64,000 nt of DNA from Cyclobacteriaceae bacterium (GTDB taxonomy: Bacteria; Bacteroidota; Bacteroidia; Cytophagales; Cyclobacteriaceae). The notes below the pieces were generated by a model, which searched no databases, was not told where the DNA came from, and saw nothing but the letters and a program-made list of their open reading frames with translations. The translations under genes and the position numbers were made by a program. Numbering within the stretch: the first letter of the stretch is position 1; the number at the start of each line of letters is the position of its first letter. The stretch is from the NCBI GenBank assembly GCA_020832305.1, contig JAFIEV010000052.1:1-64000 (forward strand). The letters are read 5' to 3'. Shown one piece after another: positions 7,595 through 16,990 of this stretch.

Positions 7595-10027
7595 TCAACG
7601 TATTTCTATTTTCTGATTTTTTCCTACCCAGGTAAGAAACACATGTAATATTTCATTTTCTTTATCGTAGACATATCCATTGGTTTTAAAGGGTTCCTGC
7701 TTTTTCCATTTGACCAGTTTTATCCCATCCACATTGATTTTTGATGGTCGCTTTTGGGAATGGTGTAACTGAAAATGCAGAAAACGACTCTCAGGCCTGC
7801 CGTTATAGTCATTCCCGGTTCTTTCTGCGGTAATCTCCAATGCCCCTTCTTTTTCACTATATGAAAATACAACTTTTTCAAAGGCTTCCTTTTCCCATGC
7901 ATCAGTGCTTTCTCCGTCGTCATGATAAAAATAACCCTGACCTTTTTCTACTGACGGATGCCGGTATATGTGCACCTGCATACTATCGCTGCTGTAATGC
8001 CGGCTCCTCATATATGGCCGGGTAAGTGGAATCACTGCGCCAGCCCTTACAAAAACGGGTATGTGATCCTCTGACAACGTAATATTATATGATTTCCCTC
8101 CCGTATACAAACCCCTATTATAAAAATGATACCAATTAGATCCTTCCGGAAGATACACTTCCTGTTCTTTTTTTCCAGATTCCAATATGGGCGAAACTAC
8201 AAAATCATTGCCCCAGGAATAGGCAGTTGAATAGCTGAATAAAGCGGGGTTGCCGGGTTCCAACATGTACAATGGACGCATTAAAGGTAATCCCTGGGAA
8301 CTATTTTCATAAGCCAGGGTATAATTATAAGGCAACATGCTGTAGCGTAGCAATATCTGCTTTCTGGCCTGTTCCATGGTCCTGGCATCGTGATATACAG
8401 GTTCAGGTGCAATATGCTCCTGGGCGTGCGGCCTGAAGACAGGCTGGAAAACCCCATATTGTAGCCATCTGATATATAATTCAGGATCAAATAACTCCCC
8501 ACCTCCAAAACCCCCGAGATCAGAATGCATGTAGCCCAAACCCTGCATACCCATTTGCAGTGAGATGACAGGCTGAGATTGCAAACCACCCCAGGACCTG
8601 GCCACATCACCAGACCAGGGGATCAAACCAAATCGCTGTGATCCCGCAAATCCCGAACGCATCAGAATGAAGGGCCTTCGGCCCGGAAAATCAGCCTGAT
8701 AGCCTTCATGGATCAGTCTGGCCCAGTTGTGGCCATAGATATTGTGCAAGGCTGGCGCTTTTCCGGCACTGTAAATCAAGTGATCGGGATGTGCTTCAGG
8801 TTCTCCCAGGTCACCCCACCAACCCCCTACTCCACTTTGGGTATGTCTTTTATAAATATCCCAAAACCATTTCCGGGCCTCCGGTTTAAAAATATCAATG
8901 ATGCCGCTCTCTCCGAAATAAAAGTTAAAGATGCCTGGCCCACCGGTACTATCTTTGGCGAGGATGTCTTTTTCAAGAGCCTCGCTCCAGCGTTTAGAGC
9001 TGGTGAGAATAAAGGGTTCAGTAATCAATACTGTATGCACATCATCCTCAGCCAGGGTTTTCATCATAGCTTCCGGCCTGGGAAAAGTATTGCGGTCCCA
9101 GTCGAGATTTCCCATATGGCCCTGTATGTCGGGTCCAAACCAATAGAGGTCTATAACCAAAGCATCCAAAGGGATTGCATAGCGATTAAAAAGATTGCAG
9201 GTTGCTTCTACTTCCTTTTGATTTCGGTAGCCAAAGCGCGAGGCAAAATTACCAAGCACCCATCGGGGGGGTATCGGTTGCCTGCCGGTGATGCCAGTAT
9301 ATTCCCTGATCAACTCAGCAGGTGTATCAGCGGATATAAAAACATAAGACATTCGACCACTTAATGACGAAAACCGCAGGATTTCTTTTTCCGTAGCTCC
9401 TATATCAATAAATCCTTTTCCGGCGTTATCAAACAAAATTGCGTAATTTCTACTTGATATCACCATCGGGATGCCATAATTCATAAGTGGCGCATGTGTT
9501 TCATAACCAAAGTGCGCTTTGTTGTTAAGCTCGAGTCGTTCTCCCCGGTGATTCATCCCCAATGCCCGCATGCCCCCTCCAAACAATTCTTCCTTTTGAT
9601 CAAGCTCAAAAGAATAACCCATATAAGAACCGTCTTTAAAATAGCCGGAAGCTTCACGGCTTAACAATTGACCGCGATGGTAAAACGCTATCCTGAATGG
9701 CGACTTATTTACGATGGCTTTAAGATCTCCGGCGCTGTATTCAAGACGATCGGGATATTCCATAAATCGGGTCTCTGAAATGGAAGGCTTCAGCGACAAA
9801 GCATGTGAAATGGTATCGACATGATCCTGGTGTTTGTCAAAAAAAAATACTTCCATCGCCCGGGCACTGAGGGGTCTGATGCGAAAGGCACCATCAGATG
9901 TTTCGACATTCAGGTTAAACTGGGTATAGACATGTCTGATATAGGTGCGATCATTATTCGCAAAAGATTGATAACCAGATAAAAACAACAGGATACCAAA
10001 AGCACTGATTACACGAAAGTGGTTCAT
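7595..10027 (-). CDS. Secreted GH31 alpha-glucosidase/xylosidase-type hydrolase
   Basis: An 810-residue glycoside hydrolase of family 31 with an N-terminal signal peptide (cleavage near SFANN). The order is an N-terminal beta-sandwich (25-230), the catalytic barrel with LVIDLYWFGPD, the nucleophile motif WWGDLGEPE (Asp ~406) and the acid/base motif WSGDV (Asp ~474), and C-terminal beta domains of the DUF5110 type ending near residue 810. In most alpha-glucosidases the nucleophile motif reads W.DMNEP, so the GDLGEP form suggests a distinct subfamily and leaves substrate choice open. Acting outside the cytoplasm, it would release glucose or xylose from oligosaccharides. It lies 48 bases downstream of the TPR gene and may share its transcript. 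Confidence 0.92.
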   Translation of the reverse strand: MNHFRVISAFGILLFLSGYQSFANNDRTYIRHVYTQFNLNVETSDGAFRIRPLSARAMEVFFFDKHQDHVDTISHALSLKPSISETRFMEYPDRLEYSAGDLKAIVNKSPFRIAFYHRGQLLSREASGYFKDGSYMGYSFELDQKEELFGGGMRALGMNHRGERLELNNKAHFGYETHAPLMNYGIPMVISSRNYAILFDNAGKGFIDIGATEKEILRFSSLSGRMSYVFISADTPAELIREYTGITGRQPIPPRWVLGNFASRFGYRNQKEVEATCNLFNRYAIPLDALVIDLYWFGPDIQGHMGNLDWDRNTFPRPEAMMKTLAEDDVHTVLITEPFILTSSKRWSEALEKDILAKDSTGGPGIFNFYFGESGIIDIFKPEARKWFWDIYKRHTQSGVGGWWGDLGEPEAHPDHLIYSAGKAPALHNIYGHNWARLIHEGYQADFPGRRPFILMRSGFAGSQRFGLIPWSGDVARSWGGLQSQPVISLQMGMQGLGYMHSDLGGFGGGELFDPELYIRWLQYGVFQPVFRPHAQEHIAPEPVYHDARTMEQARKQILLRYSMLPYNYTLAYENSSQGLPLMRPLYMLEPGNPALFSYSTAYSWGNDFVVSPILESGKKEQEVYLPEGSNWYHFYNRGLYTGGKSYNITLSEDHIPVFVRAGAVIPLTRPYMRSRHYSSDSMQVHIYRHPSVEKGQGYFYHDDGESTDAWEKEAFEKVVFSYSEKEGALEITAERTGNDYNGRPESRFLHFQLHHSQKRPSKINVDGIKLVKWKKQEPFKTNGYVYDKENEILHVFLTWVGKNQKIEIR

Positions 10028-10075
10028 ATTTTTTCCATTACGTTGCAGTAAATTGAAAAGTTTAATTCCTATGAA

Positions 10076-11233
10076 TTATTGCAGGTTTCTGGCTTCATCT
10101 CTTACAAAGGAATATTCTGCCAGGTTAACCGCTTTGCGTAGATTATCACGAGCCAGTGAAGTATTGCCAAGGGTTTTGTGTGTACGGCCTATGCCCAGGT
10201 AAAGCAAACTTTCCCTATGTAATGATTTTGGACTCACCTGTGCTGAAAGTTTTTCAGCTTTTTGGTAAGACTTCAGGGCTTCAACATAATTTTTTTTATG
10301 CAATTCAAGATACATACCTTTAAAAATGGCCCCCTGATACCTGTATTCAGGCTGGGAGGCATTGATTAATTGGTCTATATAGGTAAGGCTTTTCTGATAC
10401 TGCCTGAGATATAATAACAATTCGGCGTAATGAGATGCAAAGATCGGATTGTTGGGAAAACGATCTACCAGATTTTTCACATATGGTTCTGCAAGCTTTG
10501 GTTCAAATTCGTACCTGAAATAAATATGGTACAGGTAAATATAGCATTCTACCTGCGTAAAAACAGCCCGGTTTGTACCTTCCTTTAACATTCTAATACC
10601 TTCATCTTTGTCACCACTTCTGAAAATCCATAAAAAAGGCTTATAAAAAGGGTTTTCTTCAGGATATCGTACCCGATAGTAATTGTACAAGCCACAGGGG
10701 AAGAGGTATTCCGGTATAGCATCAGTAGCGTCAAAACCTGCTTTTATATATGAATATGCGTTTTTAGCTTCACCTAGTGCCTTCATTTTCAAATCGTTAT
10801 CGACATAAATCTGTGCCAGATACCCATGCGCTGCCAGCATAAAAAAGGAAGCTTCAAGATCATTTTTATCCTTCTTTAATTCTTCAGCGCTCTTGGTTAT
10901 TACTTCCCGGAGCAGCGTTTCAAAATCCTGAAATGCAGGTGTTCCCTCTTTTAACGGCATATGTTTCCATAAAATCCTGAATGCCTTAAGCAGAAGCAGG
11001 GCCTGTTCTCCCTGCAATTGTGTATCTAATTCCTTTATGATTTTATCTGCCGGCGCAAAGTCAAGATTGTAAATATGTTGAATGGCCGTGTGAATCTTAT
11101 CAATGGTGACCTGGTCGGCCCAGAGGCCCTGTTGGGCCATCAGGTTGCAAGGATTAATCAACAGTGAAAAAACCAGAACCAGAAGAATAAAAATCTTTTT
11201 ATGGACTAAAGAAAAAAATAAACTGATTGTCAT
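10076..11233 (-). CDS. Exported TPR-repeat protein
   Basis: A 385-residue protein with a long signal peptide (hydrophobic core FILLVLVFSLLINPC, cleavage near LMAQQ). From about residue 70 on it is helical with tetratricopeptide-like 34-residue periodicity, clearest at the C terminus (ALKSYQKAEKLSAQ, then LYLGIGRTHKTLGNTSLARDNLRKA). TPRs mediate protein contacts; no enzyme motif is seen. It lies 12 bases downstream of DUF2461 on the same strand, so the two are probably cotranscribed. The function is unknown. Confidence 0.75.
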   Translation of the reverse strand: MTISLFFSLVHKKIFILLVLVFSLLINPCNLMAQQGLWADQVTIDKIHTAIQHIYNLDFAPADKIIKELDTQLQGEQALLLLKAFRILWKHMPLKEGTPAFQDFETLLREVITKSAEELKKDKNDLEASFFMLAAHGYLAQIYVDNDLKMKALGEAKNAYSYIKAGFDATDAIPEYLFPCGLYNYYRVRYPEENPFYKPFLWIFRSGDKDEGIRMLKEGTNRAVFTQVECYIYLYHIYFRYEFEPKLAEPYVKNLVDRFPNNPIFASHYAELLLYLRQYQKSLTYIDQLINASQPEYRYQGAIFKGMYLELHKKNYVEALKSYQKAEKLSAQVSPKSLHRESLLYLGIGRTHKTLGNTSLARDNLRKAVNLAEYSFVRDEARNLQ

Positions 11234-11245
11234 AATATTTTTGTA

Positions 11246-11908
11246 TCAATCAAAAATCCGGTTTAAAAATGTGTTAAAAGGCCGCATGGACTTAAAAACT
11301 TCTGAAACATATTCAGCAAAGTTATCCATGAGCAGGGCTTTGTCTGGCACAGGATGTATGGCCAGATAACTTTTGTGCTTCAGCCATTCTATGTTGGGGT
11401 CTTCGGGGGCATACCCTTTTGGAGGTCTTTTTAATTTATCTCCTTCAAGATGCCCGAAATATTTAATAAAATCCGGTTCACTAAGAATAGAAGAAAACTC
11501 ATCTGGATTATAATCTATTTCTTCGCGCACTTTTTTCAGAATATCATTGGGTGGCATATACATACCGCCTGCAAGCATGGATGCATTTCCCGGTTCTATA
11601 TGCAGGTAATGAAGTGCATAGACTGCCTTTTTACCCCCCTTAGAAATAACTGCTGCCATATTGGTTTTATACGGAGATTTATCCTTACTGAATCGCACAT
11701 CGCGATGCAGTCTGAATATACAATCTTTTACCTGTATTCCGGAAAGAGATTCATCAGTCAGACTCAAATCCATTAAAATTTCACCAACCAAATGCTCAAA
11801 ATGTCCACGGGCCTCCTTGTAGATTTTTTGGTTTTCCTGCATCCATTCGCGATGATTGTTTTCTTTTAAAGATGACAGGAAATTCAGGATTTTTTGCATC
11901 GGTTTCAT
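11246..11908 (-). CDS. DUF2461 family protein (TIGR02453)
   Basis: Matches the DUF2461 pattern from memory: a start with FLSSLKENNHREWMQENQKIY, the central VKDCIFRLHRDVRFSKDKSPYKTNM block and the GMYMPPNDILKKVREEI segment, over ~220 residues, which is the usual size. The biochemical role of the family is not established. A TTG at 11920 would extend it by four residues; the ATG at 11908 is preferred. It begins 9 bases after the murF stop codon, so it is almost certainly in the same operon, though nothing ties it to wall synthesis. Confidence 0.85.
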   Translation of the reverse strand: MKPMQKILNFLSSLKENNHREWMQENQKIYKEARGHFEHLVGEILMDLSLTDESLSGIQVKDCIFRLHRDVRFSKDKSPYKTNMAAVISKGGKKAVYALHYLHIEPGNASMLAGGMYMPPNDILKKVREEIDYNPDEFSSILSEPDFIKYFGHLEGDKLKRPPKGYAPEDPNIEWLKHKSYLAIHPVPDKALLMDNFAEYVSEVFKSMRPFNTFLNRIFD

Positions 11909-11916
11909 ATATGGTA

Positions 11917-13200
11917 TCAATTAATATCATCTACAATTTTTTCAAGACCCATACCTCTCGAACCTTTAATAAGAATCAAGCAATCGATTAAATTGTTTTC
12001 TTTTAAAAAAGCAGACAATTGGTTTCGATTTTCGAAATACACACTGCCGGGCACTTCTTTGGCAGCGAAATGCATATCCTTTCCACATAGAAGGCAAAGA
12101 TCAAAGTTACATTTCCGCAGCAGGGCTCCAAGGCTTCTGTGTTCGACCTCAGCGCTCTCTCCAAGCTCATACATATCACCCAGGATTACACATTTTTTAC
12201 CATGCTTCATATGCTGCAGATTCTCCACAGCCGCCTTCATTGAATCGGGGTTGGCATTATAAGCATCTAGAATAATGGTGTTTTTCTCTTTTGTTAAGAT
12301 TTGAGACCGCATATTCTCAGGCACATAAGCAGCAATGGCGGCATTGGCATCTTCAGGTGCTACATCAAAAAATTTGCCAACACACAGGGCAGAAGCTATG
12401 TTATTAAAATTATAGTGGCCAATCAACCGGGTTATGGTAGGCTTTTCATTTCCAAACCGGTATACATTGTGCGGTTCAGCTCCTAACCATTCCACTTCAC
12501 AATAAGAACCTTTTTCAGGATAGAAATAAGGATTGGAAAACCTTTTCGCCATATTATAAAGAATGGACTGAGAAGTATTGATAAACACTACCCCCTGATG
12601 AGTTATAATGTGTTCATACAATTCACTTTTTCCTCTGACAATGTTTTCCTGACCTCCAAATTCGCCAATATGTGCTTTGCCAATGTTGGTAATGAGCCCA
12701 TGGGTTGGATTTGCAATACTACACAGTAATCGTATATCCCCTACCCGGTTGGCACCCATTTCAATAATGGCAATTTCGTGTTTAGGTTCAATTGACAACA
12801 CACTTAAAGGCACGCCTATATGGTTATTTAAATTACCTTTGGTAGCATAGCTGACATATTTGCGATTCAATACTTCAAACATGAGTTCTTTGGTCGTAGT
12901 TTTACCATTGGAACCTGTTATGCCAATGACCGGAATATTGAGTTGTCTCCGGTAGTACCGTGCCAGATCCTGAAGTGCTGTAAGAGCATTTTCAACTAAA
13001 ATACATTTAGAGGAAATCGCATAGTCAGGATCGTCAACAACCACAAAGGATGCGCCTTTTTTCAACGCTTCTGCTGCAAAGGTGTTTGCATTGAAATTAG
13101 GGCCCCTGAGCGCAAAAAACAAGTTGCCTGCTTGTATTTGACGTGTGTCTGTACTGATGCCAGAAGAATTTTGCCAGGCATCGTAAAGTTTTTCTGCCAT
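11917..13200 (-). CDS. murF: UDP-N-acetylmuramoyl-tripeptide--D-Ala-D-Ala ligase MurF
   Basis: Adds D-alanyl-D-alanine to the UDP-MurNAc tripeptide, the last cytoplasmic step of peptidoglycan precursor synthesis. The three Mur-ligase domains are present: the N-terminal UDP-binding part (GISTDTRQIQAGNLFFAL), the ATPase domain with P-loop GITGSNGKTTTKE and the NLNNHIGVPLS segment, and the C-terminal domain starting near ILDAYNANPDSM. The ATG at 13200 gives MAEKLYDAWQ and 427 residues, the usual size; an ATG at 13257 would add 19 residues without family resemblance. It is divergent from the FG-GAP protein, with a 77-base promoter region between the starts. Confidence 0.95.
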   Translation of the reverse strand: MAEKLYDAWQNSSGISTDTRQIQAGNLFFALRGPNFNANTFAAEALKKGASFVVVDDPDYAISSKCILVENALTALQDLARYYRRQLNIPVIGITGSNGKTTTKELMFEVLNRKYVSYATKGNLNNHIGVPLSVLSIEPKHEIAIIEMGANRVGDIRLLCSIANPTHGLITNIGKAHIGEFGGQENIVRGKSELYEHIITHQGVVFINTSQSILYNMAKRFSNPYFYPEKGSYCEVEWLGAEPHNVYRFGNEKPTITRLIGHYNFNNIASALCVGKFFDVAPEDANAAIAAYVPENMRSQILTKEKNTIILDAYNANPDSMKAAVENLQHMKHGKKCVILGDMYELGESAEVEHRSLGALLRKCNFDLCLLCGKDMHFAAKEVPGSVYFENRNQLSAFLKENNLIDCLILIKGSRGMGLEKIVDDIN

Positions 13201-13277
13201 GTGTTGATGATTTTGATTGCAAAAATCGTTAAAATAAAATGAGTTATTGCAACTCATATAAAAAATTCGACAAAACG

Positions 13278-15524
13278 ATGATAAAACGTGATTTTTTGAA
13301 AATTAGCATGTTGGCATACTTAAAATTTTTTTCGCTTGTGATTTTTCTGTCAATCCCGTCATTGCTTATGGCCCAGGTTTTTTATAAATACGATAATGAT
13401 ATACGAGTTACAGGTCTATCGCAAAACGAATATCTGCAGCCCTGGGCTGGCGGCATCAACTCTCCTCAGTTTCAAAAAGCTGACCTTAACAACAATGGCA
13501 CCGATGAACTTGTTATATACGAAAGAAGTACTGATGTTTTTAAAGTATATGAATATCGCGAAGGCAGGTACATATTTAATGCAGAAATGGCCTCCATTAT
13601 ACCGTCTCTGCCTATGGGTTGGGTGGTCTTTGTCGATTATAATGGCGATGGTTTAAAAGACATATTCACCAATGGAGACCGTGGCATGATGGTCTATAAA
13701 AACATATCACAACCTAATACCAACGCGCGTTGGGAAAAAATTGCCGACCCTTTACTTTCCCAAAGTACCACTACTATGATCAACATCATCGGAAATCTCA
13801 ACGATATTCCTGCCATTACGGATGTTGATGGAGACGGCGATCTTGATATTCTGGTGTACAACTTCGCCATTGGTGGTTTTATACGGTATCACAAAAACCT
13901 GTCTATGGAGCGCTATGGCAATCGCGATGCCCTGGAATTTGAATTTGCCAATCGATTTTGGGGCGGATTCGAAGAATGTGATTGCTTTGCCTATACTTTT
14001 CTGCCGGAAACCTGCGCAGATATTGGTTTTGATTTTGGAAGAGTGGAACATCCCGGTGGCAAAAGCATTCTTCTGCTTGACGCCAATGGAAACGGACTCA
14101 TGGATTTTTTGGGTGGTCATGAGCAATGCAATGAATTGTATTTTCTGGAAAATGAAGGCACTTCAGAAATGGCGATCATGAAAAGTTTTAGTTGGGATTT
14201 CCCCAATGCAAAGGATCCGGCCATAATAAAAACCTTTCCGGCAGGCTACTACGAAGATATCGACAGAGATGGCAGAAAAGATTTGCTTGTAGCACCCAAT
14301 ATAGAGTTTAACCCTGCCTATGAAACCGATTTTGCCAATTCCAGCTGGTATTACAGAGATACCGGTACAGGTAATGCACCGGATTTTTCGTTGGTAAAGC
14401 GCAATTTTCTGCAAGATGAAATGATAGACCTGGGCGAAAATGCTATGCCCGTAATCATTGATCTCAATGGCAACGGAAAAAGTGATTTACTCGTGTCGTC
14501 AAATGGCTGGAATTCTGATGGGCGCTTTTATGGACGATTAGTTTGGTTTGAAAATACAGGAACCCTTCAGCAGCCCGCCCTGACACTCAGGGATGAAAAT
14601 TTCCTGGAAGCTTCTTCCCTGCGTTTGGTCAATCCCAGAATCAGTTTTGCCGATATCAATAATGATGGAAGGGCTGATTTAATTTTTTCCGGATTTTCCT
14701 TTGATTCAGGCACGATGAAGCACTATGTCTACTACCAAGGCAACCATACCTTGAAATATAATGAAGATCAAAAGGCATCCTTAAACCTGCCCGTTCAGTT
14801 CAACGACACCCCAGCCTTTGCTGATGTAGACGGCGATGGCAATCCCGATTTGCTTGTTGGAAAAAGAGACGGTTCTTTGTATTACTATCGGAATGCAGGA
14901 AATGGTTTTTTCAACCTTGTAACCCGCTCATATTTGGGAATCGGAAGAGATTTTTCACTTACGCGACTCAATTTGAGCCCATCGGTAAGCGACTTTAATT
15001 CAGATGGAAAATTAGATTTATTTACTACTGATGCTTCTGGGTACATTACCCTTATTCGCGATTTCACTGCACTTTCAGAAGAAGAAAGGCCCATTCGTGA
15101 TTCACTTATTTTTTATAACAATACCATCAAACAGGCTGAAGCATTTAAGATGGGCATGTATTCCTGGTTGAGCTTAGGATACCTGTACAACGATAACTTT
15201 CCGGTCATGGTAGCAGGTAATGCGGCCGGTGGCATAAATGTAATGCGATTTGATACAGAAAGAAATCCCGTAAGTGGTCAGGTATTCATTACCCGCCTTT
15301 ACCCCAACCCCGTTGAGATCCATGATAAGTTAATATTAGAAGTAAACCTTCCTGCCGAAGGTGTTATTTATACCGTATTAGGTCAAAAAATACGGGATAA
15401 CCTTAGTTTTAACCGAAACACACTAAATGAAATTGAAATTGGTGGTTTCGATGCCGGTGTTTATTTGCTCCGCATACACAGCAATGCTGGAAGTAAAACA
15501 TTAAAATTCATAGTTCGCCAATAA
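13278..15524 (+). CDS. FG-GAP/VCBS-repeat surface protein with T9SS sorting domain
   Basis: About 748 residues from the ATG at 13278 (further ATGs at 13239 and 13308). A signal peptide ends near LLMAQ. The body carries repeated calcium-binding beta-propeller motifs of the type DxNxDGxxD (for example DYNGDGLKD, DVDGDGDLD, DINNDGRAD, DVDGDGNPD, DFNSDGKLD), as in FG-GAP/VCBS proteins. The last ~75 residues open with RLYPNPV and close with GVYLLRI...KFIV, a type A T9SS sorting domain, so the protein is predicted to cross the outer membrane and be anchored or released by the type IX system. The role could be adhesion or polymer binding; no enzyme motif is seen. Confidence 0.9.
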   Translation: MIKRDFLKISMLAYLKFFSLVIFLSIPSLLMAQVFYKYDNDIRVTGLSQNEYLQPWAGGINSPQFQKADLNNNGTDELVIYERSTDVFKVYEYREGRYIFNAEMASIIPSLPMGWVVFVDYNGDGLKDIFTNGDRGMMVYKNISQPNTNARWEKIADPLLSQSTTTMINIIGNLNDIPAITDVDGDGDLDILVYNFAIGGFIRYHKNLSMERYGNRDALEFEFANRFWGGFEECDCFAYTFLPETCADIGFDFGRVEHPGGKSILLLDANGNGLMDFLGGHEQCNELYFLENEGTSEMAIMKSFSWDFPNAKDPAIIKTFPAGYYEDIDRDGRKDLLVAPNIEFNPAYETDFANSSWYYRDTGTGNAPDFSLVKRNFLQDEMIDLGENAMPVIIDLNGNGKSDLLVSSNGWNSDGRFYGRLVWFENTGTLQQPALTLRDENFLEASSLRLVNPRISFADINNDGRADLIFSGFSFDSGTMKHYVYYQGNHTLKYNEDQKASLNLPVQFNDTPAFADVDGDGNPDLLVGKRDGSLYYYRNAGNGFFNLVTRSYLGIGRDFSLTRLNLSPSVSDFNSDGKLDLFTTDASGYITLIRDFTALSEEERPIRDSLIFYNNTIKQAEAFKMGMYSWLSLGYLYNDNFPVMVAGNAAGGINVMRFDTERNPVSGQVFITRLYPNPVEIHDKLILEVNLPAEGVIYTVLGQKIRDNLSFNRNTLNEIEIGGFDAGVYLLRIHSNAGSKTLKFIVRQ

Positions 15525-15538
15525 ATATATTTTTTCTG

Positions 15539-15546
15539 TATTTTTG
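15539..15546 (+). promoter_or_regulatory. TAnnTTTG -7 element, candidate pfk promoter
   Basis: TATTTTTG matches the Bacteroidota -7 consensus TAnnTTTG and lies 15 bases after the previous stop codon and 122 bases before the phosphofructokinase start. No convincing -33 TTTG at 17-23 bases was found (nearest is GTTCG at 15513). Confidence 0.4.
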
Positions 15547-15668
15547 CAGCGCTTCAATTGCAATGATTAATGGTGATACATCAAAAAATTGTAAACCTTA
15601 CAAATTATGCATCTGAGGCAACTGTAATTAAAAATTGTTTTTTTAAACCTGATAAACGTTAATATATT

Positions 15669-16898
15669 ATGAAAGAAGCTGTGGCAATACTCACCGGAGG
15701 GGGTCCTGCACCCGGCATGAACACCGTTGTGGGTTCTGTTTCTAAAATTTTTCTTCGCAACGGTTACCGCGTAATTGGTCTTCATGGCGGTTATTCGGGC
15801 CTTTTTAGTGAAAACCCAAGAACGGTAGATATAGATTTTCTTTTTGCCGATGAAATTTTCAGTCGTGGTGGCTCTGCAGTAAAGATGAGTCGTTTCAAAC
15901 CCACCAATGAAGATTTTGAAAAAAGGTTCAATATCAATTTTTTCAAGGATAACAATATTAAATTGTTGGTAACTGTAGGGGGTGATGATACGGCCTCCAC
16001 TGCCAATCGAATAGCAAAGTTTCTTGAGGATAAAGGATTTCCCGTAAAAAATATTCATGTTCCCAAAACCATTGATAACGATCTGCCGCTGCCTCCGGGT
16101 TCACCCACCTTTGGCTACCAAACCGCGAAAGAAGCCGGTGTGAGCATTGGTTTGACGGTCTATGAAGATGCAAGAACCAGCGAAAACTGGTTTATTGTAT
16201 GCGCTATGGGGCGCTCTGCCGGTCATTTGGCGGCAGGTATTGGCGCTGCATGCCATTATCCAATGGTAATTATTCCGGAAATGTTTTACAAAACAACCAT
16301 TTCCATAGAGAAAATCGTAAACCTGGTAATTTCGTCTATAATCAAGAGAAAAATCCAGGGAATTCCATACGGCGCCGCCATCGTCTCTGAAGGTGTATTC
16401 CATGTGTTGAGCGACGAAGAAATTAAAAATTCAGGTATTAATTTTACCTATGATGACCACGGACATCCTGAATTGGGCAAAGTCTCAAAAGCACATATTT
16501 TCAATGAAATGATTGAGAAAAAAGTAAAAGAAATAGGGCTTAAAGTTAAAAGTCGTCCGGTAGAAGTAGGCTATGAAGTACGTACAGTACGTCCTATCGG
16601 CTTCGACCTGGTATATTGCACATTACTTGGCAATGGTGTATACAAATTGTTTAAGGAAGGCAAATCCGGATGTATGGTTTATGTAGACCCTAAAGGAGAT
16701 GTAAGCCCGCTATATCTGAAAGACCTTCAGGGTTCAGATGGCAAAATCCATCCAAGACTGGTTGATATTGAAGGCCAAAGAGCACAATCTCTCATTAATA
16801 ATAATCTCGAGTTTTTAACTGAAGCAGATTATGACGACGCCAAAAAATATGTAGCTAACCCTGAAAAGTTTGATTTCTATAAAATTTTGAATTGGTAA
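15669..16898 (+). CDS. pfp: Phosphofructokinase, predicted pyrophosphate-dependent
   Basis: Phosphorylates fructose 6-phosphate in glycolysis; if PPi-dependent the step is reversible. The fold is clear from LTGGGPAPGMN at the N terminus and VGYEVRTVRPIGFD near residue 300. The donor-specifying positions are diagnostic: GGDDT (residues ~104-108) in place of the GGDGS of ATP enzymes, and PKTIDND (~132-138) in place of PGTIDND. The Asp and Lys at these places are established markers of PPi-dependent PFK. 409 residues matches that class. It is flanked by its own candidate promoter and a strong terminator, so it is probably monocistronic. Confidence 0.92.
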   Translation: MKEAVAILTGGGPAPGMNTVVGSVSKIFLRNGYRVIGLHGGYSGLFSENPRTVDIDFLFADEIFSRGGSAVKMSRFKPTNEDFEKRFNINFFKDNNIKLLVTVGGDDTASTANRIAKFLEDKGFPVKNIHVPKTIDNDLPLPPGSPTFGYQTAKEAGVSIGLTVYEDARTSENWFIVCAMGRSAGHLAAGIGAACHYPMVIIPEMFYKTTISIEKIVNLVISSIIKRKIQGIPYGAAIVSEGVFHVLSDEEIKNSGINFTYDDHGHPELGKVSKAHIFNEMIEKKVKEIGLKVKSRPVEVGYEVRTVRPIGFDLVYCTLLGNGVYKLFKEGKSGCMVYVDPKGDVSPLYLKDLQGSDGKIHPRLVDIEGQRAQSLINNNLEFLTEADYDDAKKYVANPEKFDFYKILNW

Positions 16899-16928
16899 GG
16901 AGTTCATAATAAAGTAAAAGCAAAAAAT

Positions 16929-16974
16929 AAGCGATGCCTTCACATTTATGTAAGGGCATCGCTTTTGTTTTTTT
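16929..16974. terminator. Bidirectional terminator between pfk and lipoprotein gene
   Basis: A perfect 10-bp stem (AAGCGATGCC at 16929-16938 with GGCATCGCTT at 16955-16964) is followed by a T-rich run to 16974 and preceded by an A-rich run. It lies between two converging genes and should work in both directions. Confidence 0.88.
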
Positions 16975-16990
16975 ATATCAAAATTTCAAT

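Noticed and set aside
8708-9364. Long plus-strand frame of 218 codons inside the GH31 gene
   Set aside because: It is antisense to a gene with clear catalytic motifs and has no family resemblance; it is a shadow frame.
13201-13257. N-terminal extension of MurF
   Set aside because: The 19 extra codons lack similarity to MurF, and would run into the promoter region of the divergent gene; ATG 13200 gives the usual start.
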